Below, piece by piece: positions 25,161 to 34,653 of a DNA stretch of 35,470 nt. The DNA comes from a bacterium. GTDB taxonomy: Bacteria > Sumerlaeota > Sumerlaeia > MVZB01. A program made the position numbers and the translations under genes. The DNA lies in the NCBI GenBank assembly GCA_021372575.1, contig JAJFUE010000118.1:1-35470 (forward strand). The letters run 5' to 3'. Numbering within the stretch: the stretch's first letter is position 1; every line of letters starts with the position of its first letter. The notes under the pieces were generated by a model. It saw only the letters and a list, made by a program, of their open reading frames with translations, was not told where the DNA came from and did no database searches.

Positions 25161-25715
25161 ATGGACTACAGGAGCGCGCCGGTTGAGGAAAACCGGCCGA
25201 ATTTGAAGCGCCGCGCGCGCATCATGATCGCGCTCATCATCCTGCTCCTCCTGATGGGCGTCAATCTGGCCATCGGGACCGACCGGCTCCTCATCAAGAA
25301 GGTCGCGTCGGGATCCATGGAGCCGACGCTTCAGATCTCGGACGTCGTGCTGGCCGACCGCTACGCGATCCCCAAGCGCTACGATATCGTCATCGTGACC
25401 GACCCACAAGACTCCAACGAACGCCTCATCAAGCGCATCATCGGGATGCCGAGCGACCTGCTGACAATCCAGGGCGGCATTCTCTATATCAACGGCAAGG
25501 AAGAGTATTCGCGCAACGTGACCGACAACTCCATCGAGTGGACAGACATGAAGGTTCGGGTCCCCAGCGGCAAGGTGTTCGTCATGGGCGACAACCGCAA
25601 CAACAGCTTCGACAGCGTCAATTTCGGCCCCATTCCCGAGACCGACATCCGCGGCGTGATGATCGCGACCATCTGGCCCCCCACCCGCTGGAGCCGGGTC
25701 GGAAAATTCGAATGA
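25161..25715 (+). CDS. lepB: Signal peptidase I
   Basis: A 184-residue type I leader peptidase that removes signal peptides from exported proteins at the outer face of the inner membrane. One N-terminal membrane helix is present (about 20-38, IMIALIILLLLMGVNLAIG). Ser52 in GSMEPTL is the nucleophile and Lys91 in RLIKRIIGMPSD is the general base. VFVMGDNRNNSFDS (140-152) is the conserved C-terminal box. The length matches the short, Gram-positive-like and PVC-type enzymes with a single helix. AAGGAAAGGG precedes the ATG. Several proteins in this window carry signal peptides that would be its substrates. Confidence 0.95.
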   Translation: MDYRSAPVEENRPNLKRRARIMIALIILLLLMGVNLAIGTDRLLIKKVASGSMEPTLQISDVVLADRYAIPKRYDIVIVTDPQDSNERLIKRIIGMPSDLLTIQGGILYINGKEEYSRNVTDNSIEWTDMKVRVPSGKVFVMGDNRNNSFDSVNFGPIPETDIRGVMIATIWPPTRWSRVGKFE

Positions 25716-25769
25716 GGGCGCCCGTCGGCGCAGTGGTAACAACCGGCCATGCCTCTCGTCGAGACTTTT

Positions 25770-25811
25770 GCAATAGGCTCTATTGCACTCCGCATTCCGC
25801 GCTCCGCACTC
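25770..25811. repeat. Small hairpin and CTCCGCATTCCGC tandem word between convergent genes
   Basis: GCAATAG/CTATTGC (25770-25786, 3-nt loop) is followed by GCACTCCGCATTCCGCGCTC and CGCACTC (25785-25811). The same word in reverse orientation occupies the wecB-wzm gap (6249-6270). It lies between the 3' ends of lepB and the RlpA-like gene and might serve as a weak bidirectional terminator. Confidence 0.5.
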
Positions 25812-25820
25812 ATGTTCCGC

Positions 25821-26402
25821 TCACCCGTTTCCCTTGGGCCCCATCGGCTCGATGATCGGGTAGGCCAGGATGTCGATCCGGCACGGCGCGACACCGTCGC
25901 CGATCAGGCCGATGTGCTCGGCGGCGCGCCGGCTCAGGTCGATGATCCGGCCGTCGATGTAGGGCCCGCGGTCGTTGATCACCACCGTGACCGACCGGCC
26001 GGTGTCGGTGCGCGTGCAACGGACGATCGTCCCGAACGGCAGCGTTTTGTGCGCCGCCGTCAGCGCCTCCGGATTGAACCATTCGCCGGTCGCGAGCTGC
26101 TGGGGCTCATCATAATAGGAACAGACGCCCCCCTGCGGCGGGTAGTGTCCGTCATTATAGACGAGCGGCCAGACGACTCCGCGGATGCGCGCGTCGTCCC
26201 ACATCGGATCGCTCGCCGGCACGAGCCGGACCTCAGGCGACCCCATCGGCGGCGCGGGCGGCGCAACCGACCGGCAGCCCACCGCGCCCAGGATCAGCCA
26301 TGCAAGGCCGACGGCTGTCATTCTTTTCGGAATCGCAGGGGGAAAAAGCTGCTGGAACTTGGAAAAGACCCGGGGCAGACGTGACGGACAAAGGGGCTTC
26401 AT
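25821..26402 (-). CDS. rlpA: RlpA-like double-psi beta-barrel lipoprotein
   Basis: A 193-residue protein with a hydrophobic stretch MTAVGLAWLILGAVGC (28-43) ending in a probable lipobox Cys43. A Pro-rich spacer follows, then an RlpA-type double-psi beta-barrel: GVCSYYDEPQQLATGEWFNP, ALTAAHKTLPFGTIVRCT, VVINDRGPYIDGRIIDLS, AAEHIGLIGDGVAPCRIDIL. RlpA proteins are outer-membrane lipoproteins, some of which cleave peptidoglycan glycan strands lacking stem peptides. The His of AAHKTLPF is present; the residue after GEWF is Asn where catalytic RlpA often has Asp, so activity is uncertain. ATG 26402 has TGAGGA upstream at good spacing; ATG 26321, directly before the hydrophobic stretch, would give a more usual lipoprotein signal but has a weak ribosome site. 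Confidence 0.8.
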   Translation of the reverse strand: MKPLCPSRLPRVFSKFQQLFPPAIPKRMTAVGLAWLILGAVGCRSVAPPAPPMGSPEVRLVPASDPMWDDARIRGVVWPLVYNDGHYPPQGGVCSYYDEPQQLATGEWFNPEALTAAHKTLPFGTIVRCTRTDTGRSVTVVINDRGPYIDGRIIDLSRRAAEHIGLIGDGVAPCRIDILAYPIIEPMGPKGNG

Positions 26403-26767
26403 GGGTTTTCGTCCTCAGCAGAAAAGGCGGCAACGGGAACTTTCAAAGAATACCCGATTCCCATTGCGCCATGAAGTCCATCCGTTTTCAATGATTTAGC
26501 CGAGCACAACCTTTAAACAGCGCTGGCAGCTGTCACCGCATTAACTCGGGTTAGGATTCCAGCCTACGCCAAGGCTTGGGCTGGCAAAACGAGCACGACG
26601 ACTTCCCACGTATTTTCGAGGAACTCGAGCACGAGCACAAACGGAGTCTCGTCGAATGCGAAGAACCCCGCCCCTGATACTTATTTCCGATATCGTAAAA
26701 TTAAAGTAACATTCCGAATCGTTTCGAGTCCTATTATCACGGAGTCGTTGGAACTGGAGGTATGTGG
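26403..26767 (+). promoter_or_regulatory. Upstream region of the giant sigma-factor gene
   Basis: This 365-bp divergent gap has no gene. It contains degenerate GAGCAC words (26591-26600, 26624-26638), and an AT-rich stretch from 26676 with two short near-repeats, TTCCGATATCG (26685-26695) and TTCCGAATCG (26712-26721), that may be protein-binding sites. TATTAT at 26732-26737 could be a -10 box, but I see no matching -35. GGAGG (26756-26760) is only 1 nt from ATG 26762 but 7 nt from ATG 26768, which fixes the latter as start. Confidence 0.4.
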
Positions 26768-29700
26768 ATGGACCGGGATGGACAGATCCTCTGGCAATCG
26801 TTTTGCGCCACGACGGACGAGGTCGCATTCGAGGCTCTTTACGAGAATTATCGCTCGCTGGTGTGGACCCTGTGCTGGCGCGTGCTGGGCACGGAGGACG
26901 ACGCCCGCGACGCTTTCCAGGCGACGTGGACGCGCATTTACGCCCTCGCCCGCGAGGAAGGCTCGCGCGTGACGGGCGAGCTGGTCGTGCCGCTGATCTA
27001 CCGTCTGAGCATCCGGGAGGCCGACGCGCTCAAGAAACGCCGCATCCGGCGCGGCCGAAGGGAGATTGTTATGGACGAGTTGCCTGTTGTGCCGTCCGGC
27101 GCCGTCCCTGCCGATGAGATGGCCGCCGCCGCCGAGCGCCGCACGCGCCTGGAGACGGTCGTCGCCATGCTCCCGGACAAGTATCGCCTGCCGATCCAGC
27201 TCCATTATCTGCACGGGATGACACAGGTCCAGATCGCGCAGATGATGGACATCCCGCGATCGACGGTGGCGGCGAGGCTAACGCGCGGGCTGCGCAAGCT
27301 CATGCCGCTGGCCGAACGCGCGGGTCTCGGCGAGGTGGCCGGCATCCTCGGCGCGGTCGCCGTCGGCGGCGCGCTCATGGCGCCGCCCAAGGCCCTTGCC
27401 GCCACGGCCGTCTATTTCCAAATCCAGTCGGCGATCGCCGCCGGCGCCTCCACGGCCGCGCTCGCGGCCGGAGCATCGGCTACCATTTCCAAAACCATAC
27501 TCGGAGTGACCGTGATGCAAGCCAAAGCCGCATTGGTATCCGGAGTCCTGCTTCTCGCAGCCGCCACCGCCATCGGTTTCCATTATCACAACCGGGACAA
27601 CAACACATCCAAGACAACAGTCGCGAGCAACAATATAACGGTCGTCAAGCCGACCCCCGCGCCGACGGTCGTGGTCGTCAAGCAGACCGCCACCGACGCC
27701 GGCGCGAAGAAACCGGTCGTCGCCAAGGAAACCCCCAAGGCGACGCCGACTCCCACGCCGACCCCCGAAGGCCCGATGCGCGACCTGCGCGTCGCGGTGA
27801 TCTGGGAGGAAACCCAGCTCCCCGCCGAAGGCACGTCGGTCAGCCTGCAGCTTCATGCCGCCACGGACAGAAACTACCCGTATTTCGCCAAGACAAACGC
27901 CGACGGCATCGCCGTCGTGAAGCTCCCCGAGAGCTGGACGAAAATCCGCCTGCGCGCCCAACACGTCGATTCCAGGCAGAACCTCTCGAAGGCGGTTGAG
28001 CCGGCCACGGTCGAGCAGCCGGTGATGTTCGCCTTGAAGCGAGGCGGCCGGGCCTACGGCACCGTGAAAACGGCCGACGGCCGCCCCGCCGCCGCCGCCG
28101 AAATCCAGGCCTGGAATGAGGGACAACTCCGCAAGGCGGTCTCAAAGCCGGACGGCTCGTTCGAGGTCTGCCAGCTCCCGCCCGGAGAAACACGCTTCAT
28201 CGCGACGCTGCAGAAGCTGCGCTCCGACATCAAGGACCCCAAGGGGCTCTCGATGACGGCGGTCGTCGGCCAGAAGGTTGGCCCGGTCGCCCTGACGCTC
28301 GAGCCCGGCCTGACCGTCTCCGGCGTCGTGACGGCGTCCAAGACCGGCCAGCCCGTGCCCGGGGCGACCGTCACCATCCCCAACGACTCGCGCTTCCAGA
28401 ACTCGAAAACCCTCTCGGACCTCGCGGGCCGGTTCACGGTCGAAGGCCTGCCGCAGGCGCGCGTCACGCTCGTCGCCAAGGCCGAGAACTTCGCCGGCCA
28501 GGCGCGGATCGTGCAGCCGGCCCCCGGCACGATTTCGAAATGCGATTTCGCGCTCAATCCGGGCGGCGAGGTCGAGGCGACGGTCGTCGATGAAAAAGGC
28601 AACCCGGTCGAGGGCGCCACGCTGCGCGTGAGCTATAACACCAATTACATGCTGAGCGACAGCAACGAACAGGTCAAAACCGACTCCAGCGGCCGGGCCA
28701 CGCTCAAGAACCTCGTGACCGACGACCGGATGAGTGTTTCCGCCTCCAAGAGCCCGAACAGCGGCTCCCAGGATGTCGTGTTCCCTCCCGGCGAGCTCAA
28801 GGCCACCGTCAAGCTGACGATGAAGCCCTCGCAGCGCGAGAACCAGGGCGGCCCGATCACGGGCACCGTCACCGACGAGAATGGCAAGCCGCTTCAGGAC
28901 ATCAACCTTTACTACGGCTATATGTCGTCCAGCACCTCGCCCACGCCGCACGCCAAGACCGACGCGGCGGGCAAATACCGGATCGACGCCACCTACAACC
29001 AGTATTACCTGACGGCCTGGGGGGACGGCTGGGGGACTGAAATCAAGAGCTCGGTCAACCCCGGAACGAAGGACAAGCCGACCGTGGCCGACTTCACGAT
29101 GAAGCCGGGCCACTATCTGGCGGGCCTTGTGGTCGATGAAAAGGACACGGCGCTGGCCAACGTTCAGATCAGCCTCAGCCCGTACAACTCGGGCGGCAGC
29201 ATACCGAATTCGAACACCAAAACCGACTCGGCGGGCAAATTCCGCATCGAGAACCTCTCCGACATGAAATTCAACGTCCAGTTCAGCGGCACGGACATCC
29301 CGAGCCAGTCCCAGACCGCCAGCATCGATACCGAGAACAAGTTCGTCCTCAAGCCGATGGGGACGATCAAGGGGCGCGTCCTCGACAAGGACACGAAAAA
29401 ACCGATCGAGACGTTCGCGATGAAAATCAGCGGCAACTCGATCGATTACAACCTGCGCACCACCGGCCAGGCGTTCTCCAGCCCCGACGGCAAGTTCGAG
29501 CTCAAGGAGCTCAAGAAGGACGATTCCTACGACCTGACCGTCGAAAGCAAGGGCTACTCGAGCCACACCGAGGAAAAGGTCGTGGCCAAGGCCGGCGACT
29601 CGACGGAGGAAGTGACGATCTATGTCTCCAAGGGCGATGCCATGCGCGGCATCCTGATCGACGAGAAGACCAACACGCCGATCGCGGGCGCGCTCGTCGC

Positions 29701-31423
29701 TTACGGCTCCCCGAAGAACAGTTGGTTCTCGTGGCGCGTGTTCACCGACCGCGGCTACGACTCCAACATGAACATCCTCGGGCGCGTCGTGACGGGCATC
29801 GACGGCCGGTTCGAGATCAACGTCGATGACGAACACCAGATGCTCTACATCCTGCCGCGCGCGCACAAGCGCATGATCCTCTCCGAGGCCGACCGCGCCA
29901 AATACAAGCACGACAAGGAATACGTCATCACGATCCCTGCCGGCGCCGTCATCACCGGCAAGGCGTTCCTCGACGGCAAGATCCAACCGCAGACGCAGGT
30001 CTATCTCAACCAGCAGCGCACCGATGCGAACGGCCAGAGCGTCGATTTCGGCGACATCAAGACCGACGACCAGGGCGTGTTCACCATGGGCGGGCTCGAT
30101 GCCGGCGAATACACGATGAGCGGTCCCCAGCGCCGCTACGGGAACATGGGCATCTACGCCTACAATCGCAAGGTGACGCTCAAGGACGGCGAGACGAAGG
30201 AAGTCAACCTCGGCGACAACCTCGGCAACTGCCTCATGGCCGGCGCCGTCTTGAACAGCGGCCAACCCGTCCCGATGGCCCACATCTCGCTTAGCCCGAC
30301 GTTCGATTGGTACTACACAAGCATCAGCGTGTGTTCCGACGAGAACGGCGTCTATACCATGGACGGCCTCGTGCCCGGCAAATACAACGCCAACGTCTAT
30401 AAATACGACGACCGCACCGGCCAGAGCCGCTACCAGGTCAACGAGGTCGTCGAGGTCAAGGAAGGCACGACCGAGCACAACTTCGAGCGCGGCGGCCACA
30501 AGCTCACCGGCCGGCTCGTGTTCGACGAGAACTCCGATCCCAAGTATCGCGCCAGCTTCAAGAACGCCATGATCAACTTCACGAGCTGGAGCGGCCAACA
30601 GCAAGACCAGGTCGGCCCGCGGATCGACCAGTATGCCCAGTGCGAAATCAAGAACGGCGTCCTGACGTTCGATGGCCGATTCAAGGGCGAATACCAGATC
30701 CGGATCATGGGCGATTACCAGTCCGGGAACAACTCGTCGATGATGCTGCAGCAGAAGTTCCAGATCGACAACACCGAGGCCGACCAGGACCTCGGCGACA
30801 TCCCCGTCCCCGCGACCGGCCGCATCCGGATTAACGTGAAGCTGGCGGATTCCTCGGTGAAGCCGCGCTACCTGATGGCGCTCGTTTCGCCGGCCGGCAG
30901 CGCCAACCGCCAGGCGATGACGCAGCTCCAGATCGACCCGAGCAAGGGCGAGCAGTCGATCGGCCCCGTGCCCACCGGCGACGTCGAAGTCCGCGTCATG
31001 GGCGAGGCGGCCCGCTGCGATCCGCCGTCGGCCAACGTGACCGTCACCGCCGGCGCCGAAGCCGGCCCGCTCAACTTCACGATGACGCTGACTTCGGACG
31101 TGATGGTCTATGCCATCACCCCGGCAAACCAGGCAAGCCGCGGCATGCCGAGCCCGATCGCCGGCGCCAAGGTCACCCTGAGCGGCAACGGCGTCCAACG
31201 CCAGCTGGTTTCATCCGGCGCGCCGGTCAACGAGCAGACCGCGATGGCCGCTTACGCGTCGAACCAGGACGTGTCGATCGGACCGATGTTCATGTTCCGC
31301 AACGTGCCGGACGGTACATTCACCGTCACGATCGAGGCCCCGGGATTCAAACCGTTCACGCAGCAGGCCCAGGCCGGCAAGGGCAAAATGTGCCAAATCC
31401 AGGCCCGCCTGCAAAAGCAGTAA
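26768..31423 (+). CDS. Giant ECF-type sigma factor with membrane segment and carboxypeptidase-regulatory-like repeats
   Basis: About 1551 residues. The first 180 form an ECF-like sigma factor: region 2 at about 18-83 (AFEALYENYRSLVWTLCWRV, then DARDAFQATWTRIYAL) and region 4 at about 128-180 (MLPDKYRLPIQLHYLHGMTQ, then IAQMMDIPRSTVAARLTRGL). An Ala/Gly-rich stretch leads to a membrane helix at about 249-271 (AALVSGVLLLAAATAIGF), then a Thr/Pro/Lys linker to about 335. The rest is a chain of about ten beta-sandwich repeats of the carboxypeptidase-regulatory type (openings such as ITGTVTDENGKP, LAGLVVDEKD, MRGILIDEKTNTPIAGA, with TDSAGKFRIENL mid-motifs), encoded from about 28045 on. The expected topology is sigma domain inside and repeats in the periplasm. 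No anti-sigma gene is adjacent. A terminator follows. Confidence 0.9.
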   Translation: MDRDGQILWQSFCATTDEVAFEALYENYRSLVWTLCWRVLGTEDDARDAFQATWTRIYALAREEGSRVTGELVVPLIYRLSIREADALKKRRIRRGRREIVMDELPVVPSGAVPADEMAAAAERRTRLETVVAMLPDKYRLPIQLHYLHGMTQVQIAQMMDIPRSTVAARLTRGLRKLMPLAERAGLGEVAGILGAVAVGGALMAPPKALAATAVYFQIQSAIAAGASTAALAAGASATISKTILGVTVMQAKAALVSGVLLLAAATAIGFHYHNRDNNTSKTTVASNNITVVKPTPAPTVVVVKQTATDAGAKKPVVAKETPKATPTPTPTPEGPMRDLRVAVIWEETQLPAEGTSVSLQLHAATDRNYPYFAKTNADGIAVVKLPESWTKIRLRAQHVDSRQNLSKAVEPATVEQPVMFALKRGGRAYGTVKTADGRPAAAAEIQAWNEGQLRKAVSKPDGSFEVCQLPPGETRFIATLQKLRSDIKDPKGLSMTAVVGQKVGPVALTLEPGLTVSGVVTASKTGQPVPGATVTIPNDSRFQNSKTLSDLAGRFTVEGLPQARVTLVAKAENFAGQARIVQPAPGTISKCDFALNPGGEVEATVVDEKGNPVEGATLRVSYNTNYMLSDSNEQVKTDSSGRATLKNLVTDDRMSVSASKSPNSGSQDVVFPPGELKATVKLTMKPSQRENQGGPITGTVTDENGKPLQDINLYYGYMSSSTSPTPHAKTDAAGKYRIDATYNQYYLTAWGDGWGTEIKSSVNPGTKDKPTVADFTMKPGHYLAGLVVDEKDTALANVQISLSPYNSGGSIPNSNTKTDSAGKFRIENLSDMKFNVQFSGTDIPSQSQTASIDTENKFVLKPMGTIKGRVLDKDTKKPIETFAMKISGNSIDYNLRTTGQAFSSPDGKFELKELKKDDSYDLTVESKGYSSHTEEKVVAKAGDSTEEVTIYVSKGDAMRGILIDEKTNTPIAGALVAYGSPKNSWFSWRVFTDRGYDSNMNILGRVVTGIDGRFEINVDDEHQMLYILPRAHKRMILSEADRAKYKHDKEYVITIPAGAVITGKAFLDGKIQPQTQVYLNQQRTDANGQSVDFGDIKTDDQGVFTMGGLDAGEYTMSGPQRRYGNMGIYAYNRKVTLKDGETKEVNLGDNLGNCLMAGAVLNSGQPVPMAHISLSPTFDWYYTSISVCSDENGVYTMDGLVPGKYNANVYKYDDRTGQSRYQVNEVVEVKEGTTEHNFERGGHKLTGRLVFDENSDPKYRASFKNAMINFTSWSGQQQDQVGPRIDQYAQCEIKNGVLTFDGRFKGEYQIRIMGDYQSGNNSSMMLQQKFQIDNTEADQDLGDIPVPATGRIRINVKLADSSVKPRYLMALVSPAGSANRQAMTQLQIDPSKGEQSIGPVPTGDVEVRVMGEAARCDPPSANVTVTAGAEAGPLNFTMTLTSDVMVYAITPANQASRGMPSPIAGAKVTLSGNGVQRQLVSSGAPVNEQTAMAAYASNQDVSIGPMFMFRNVPDGTFTVTIEAPGFKPFTQQAQAGKGKMCQIQARLQKQ

Positions 31424-31443
31424 CCCGCTCCGCCACCCAACAC

Positions 31444-31478
31444 CTCGCCGGGAGCCAACCGCTCCCGGCGAGTTTTTT
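31444..31478 (+). terminator. Rho-independent terminator of the sigma-factor gene
   Basis: A perfect 12-bp stem CTCGCCGGGAGC / GCTCCCGGCGAG (31444-31455, 31461-31472) with a 5-nt loop is followed by six T residues. It lies 20 bp after the stop codon. Confidence 0.95.
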
Positions 31479-31479
31479 C

Positions 31480-31615
31480 GTGAATTGTGGATCGTGGATC
31501 GTGAATAACGTAATGCCAACGCACGAGGTGGGAGAACCGATCACCTGTTTCGATTACGATTACGATTACGAGCACGAGCACGAGCACGATTGAGTTCCCA
31601 TCCACCATTCACGAT
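31480..31615. repeat. GTGGATC and CGATTACGAGCAC tandem words after the terminator
   Basis: GTGAATTGTGGATCGTGGAT at 31480 onward is a GTGGATC word tract whose ATCGTGAAT (31498-31506) is matched in reverse by ATTCACGAT (31607-31615). Between them is a clean tract at 31551-31592 of CGATTA units followed by CGAGCA units and CGATTG, the same word as at 20398 and 23498. Confidence 0.85.
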
Positions 31616-31617
31616 AT

Positions 31618-31646
31618 TTGCTTTTTCATTTTTTGCCACCTACCAT
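31618..31646 (+). promoter_or_regulatory. Candidate promoter of fumC
   Basis: TTGCTT (31618-31623) and TACCAT (31641-31646) are separated by 17 bp, in a T-rich stretch just before the fumarase gene. Both are imperfect (3 of 6 and 4 of 6 to sigma-70 consensus), so this is tentative. Confidence 0.28.
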
Positions 31647-31684
31647 ATCGGGATGAACATTCTCACTCCGCAGGAGCAGATCCC

Positions 31685-33079
<1,395 letters not shown>

Positions 33080-33097
33080 AACAGCGGTGCATACGCC

Positions 33098-33147
33098 AAG
33101 ACGCCAAGGAATATGGACTCTCCGTGTTTCTGGCGTCTTTTTTTATT
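33098..33147 (+). terminator. Terminator of fumC built from a CGCCAAGA word
   Basis: AAGACGCCA (33098-33106) pairs with TGGCGTCTT (33131-33139), followed by a run of T and TTATT. The left arm is part of the tandem word CGCCAAGACGCCAAGG (33094-33109). This is a case where an STR word forms a conventional terminator stem. Confidence 0.75.
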
Positions 33148-33160
33148 GCCACGCAGGATG

Positions 33161-33205
33161 TCTTACTATTGATCAGGTTTCTTACTTTTGATATCATGTA
33201 AGTAA
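33161..33205 (+). promoter_or_regulatory. Candidate operator of the toxin-antitoxin operon
   Basis: Two direct near-repeats, TCTTACTATTGATCA (33161-33175) and TCTTACTTTTGATATCA (33180-33196), lie 19 bp apart. The second overlaps an inverted element TTACTT...AAGTAA (33182-33205) around GATATC. The location, about 20-60 bp before the antitoxin start, suits autoregulation by an AbrB-type antitoxin. Confidence 0.45.
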
Positions 33206-33222
33206 TTGAGGTAGTGGCGATT

Positions 33223-33471
33223 ATGGAAGTGACAACTTTAACGAGCAAGGGGCAGGTGACGATTCCGAAACATATTCGGGATGCATTGCAGCTAAAAGGC
33301 GGCGACAAGATTGCGTTCCGCCTCGGCCCTGACGGCGTCCGCCTCATGCCGCAGACGCTCAAGGCCCGCGACCTGTTTGGAATCCTCGAGCGCCCCGGCA
33401 AACGCAAGGCCCTGTCGGTCGAACAAATGGACGCCGCGGTCGAACGTTCCCTTAAACGGCGGCGCAAATGA
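33223..33471 (+). CDS. AbrB/SpoVT-type antitoxin (VapB-like)
   Basis: An 82-residue protein whose N-terminal half is a swapped-hairpin AbrB DNA-binding domain: VTTLTSKGQVTIPKHIRDAL, followed by GGDKIAFRLGPDGVRLMP. The C-terminal tail (KARDLFGILERPGKRKALSV... ERSLKRRRK) would wrap and inhibit the toxin. ATG 33223 is chosen because GAGGT lies 10 nt upstream; a GTG at 33214 is only 1 nt from it. The stop codon overlaps the toxin start (ATGA), giving translational coupling. Antitoxins of this kind usually repress their own operon with the toxin as co-repressor. Confidence 0.9.
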   Translation: MEVTTLTSKGQVTIPKHIRDALQLKGGDKIAFRLGPDGVRLMPQTLKARDLFGILERPGKRKALSVEQMDAAVERSLKRRRK

Positions 33472-33863
33472 AGGCCGTTGACACAAATGTCCTCGTGCGC
33501 CTGCTGACTCGCGACGACCCGCGACAGGCCAAACGCGCGCTTGAATTCATTGAGCACGCCGAAAAATCCGGCCAATCAGTTTTAGTAAGCAATCCCGTGC
33601 TGATGGAGTTGTGCTGGGTTTTGAGGTCCGCCTACGAATATTCGCGCGACGAGGTCATTGGAACAATCGAACAACTGGCAATGGCGCCTGTGTTCGCGTT
33701 CGAGAGCCGGGAAATTTTAGAACAGTTGGTCACCGTGGCCCGATCGAGCTCAATCGACATCCCCGACCTGATCATCGCCCTCACCGCCAAGCAGCACGAT
33801 TGCGAAACCACGCTGACCTTCGACAAACGCGCCGCAAAATCCACATTGTTCGAGCTGATTTGA
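33468..33863 (+). CDS. vapC: PIN-domain ribonuclease toxin (VapC-like)
   Basis: A 131-residue PIN-domain protein. The acidic active-site set is present: Asp5 (AVDTNVLVRLL), Glu47 (VLMELCWVLRSAYEY), Asp97/Asp100 (SIDIPDLIIAL) and Asp119 (LTFDKRAAK). Such toxins cleave tRNA or rRNA when the antitoxin is lost. It is coupled to the AbrB-type antitoxin by an ATGA overlap. The family has many chromosomal copies; a role in stress or in stabilising the region is possible but not shown here. Confidence 0.92.
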   Translation: MKAVDTNVLVRLLTRDDPRQAKRALEFIEHAEKSGQSVLVSNPVLMELCWVLRSAYEYSRDEVIGTIEQLAMAPVFAFESREILEQLVTVARSSSIDIPDLIIALTAKQHDCETTLTFDKRAAKSTLFELI

Positions 33864-33896
33864 TCTAAAGGACGGAACGATATGGCCGATGATGCG

Positions 33897-34373
33897 CTAT
33901 TTGATTAATCGAATCAACTTCACCATCACGCTCACAAAATCACCCCTATATTCAACTCTCTCCGTCACGCTCCAGCCAAGCTCTGTATAAAAGCTCTCCG
34001 ATTTGGGCGTGTAGAGATAGAGTTTGGTGACTCCCAGTTTCGCGGCTTCAATTTCGATCGCCTCAACCAGCCTGGCTCCGATTCCTTCCCTGCGCCGCGT
34101 TTCTTTCACGTAGAGTGACGCCAGCCACGGCGTCAGGTCGGGGCGCGTGTCCATGTCGTTGATTTTGAGCCCGACCGTGCCGACCGGCTCGTCGCCGTCG
34201 ATCGCCACGAGCGTCAGCGGAATGCGATCCTTGTTCGCGCGCTCGGTGACGATCCGTTCACGGGTCTCGAGCGTGTGCTCGGGATACAGATACCCCCACT
34301 CCTCATGCATCCACCGCGCGAGGGTCGGAATGAAATCCGGATGATCGGCAAGATATTCGATTCGCAAGGCCAT
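33897..34373 (-). CDS. GNAT-family N-acetyltransferase
   Basis: A 158-residue protein with the GNAT fold order: an N-terminal helix pair, TLVAIDGDEPVGTVGLKI (strands 2-4), WLASLYVKETRRREGIGARL with the acetyl-CoA pyrophosphate loop RREGIG, then KLYLYTPKSESFYTELGWSV, in which the Tyr near SFYTELGW is the usual general acid. The substrate is unknown: it may be a small amine or a protein N terminus. It is convergent with the toxin gene, 33 bp away, with no clear terminator between. The ATG has only a weak ribosome site. Confidence 0.85.
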   Translation of the reverse strand: MALRIEYLADHPDFIPTLARWMHEEWGYLYPEHTLETRERIVTERANKDRIPLTLVAIDGDEPVGTVGLKINDMDTRPDLTPWLASLYVKETRRREGIGARLVEAIEIEAAKLGVTKLYLYTPKSESFYTELGWSVTERVEYRGDFVSVMVKLIRLIK

Positions 34374-34391
34374 TTCAGGATTCCCAATTCA

Positions 34392-34580
34392 TTTCACGAA
34401 ACACACGAAACCACCCACGAAATTCACGAAAATGTTTCTACCATAATCAAGCCTGAGAAATAAATGCTTCGCCCCGACCAACGAAGTCATCCTTTTCGTG
34501 TCTTTCGTGGATTTGATTTCGTGAATTTCGTGACCAGAAATCTTCTCTGCGCCCTCTGCCCTGCTCTGCGCCTCTGCGAC
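34392..34580. repeat. CACGAA tandem-repeat inverted pair and CTCTGCG word tract
   Basis: The left arm (34392-34432) repeats CACGAA in several contexts; the right arm (34493-34533) is its reverse complement (TTTCGTG words). A third, unrelated word tract follows (34543-34580, CTCTGCG units). The 280-bp gap between the GNAT and response-regulator genes contains nothing else apart from the terminator next to it. Confidence 0.85.
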
Positions 34581-34602
34581 AAAAAAAAACGCCCGTGGGG
34601 CG
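34580..34602 (-). terminator. Terminator of the response-regulator gene
   Basis: On the minus strand CGCCC-CAC-GGGCG (plus-strand 34590-34602) is followed directly by nine T residues (the A run 34581-34589). The stem is only 5 bp but the T tract is strong. It lies about 50 bp after the stop codon at 34654. Confidence 0.7.
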
Positions 34603-34653
34603 GATTCAAATTCGATGTCGCTTCGAGCCGAAGCGACCTACTGACGACGCGAT

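Noticed and set aside
28142-31198. 1018-residue open frame antisense to the sigma-factor repeats
   Set aside because: The plus strand shows periodic, recognisable beta-sandwich repeats. The minus translation is low-complexity and is explained by high GC at codon position 3.
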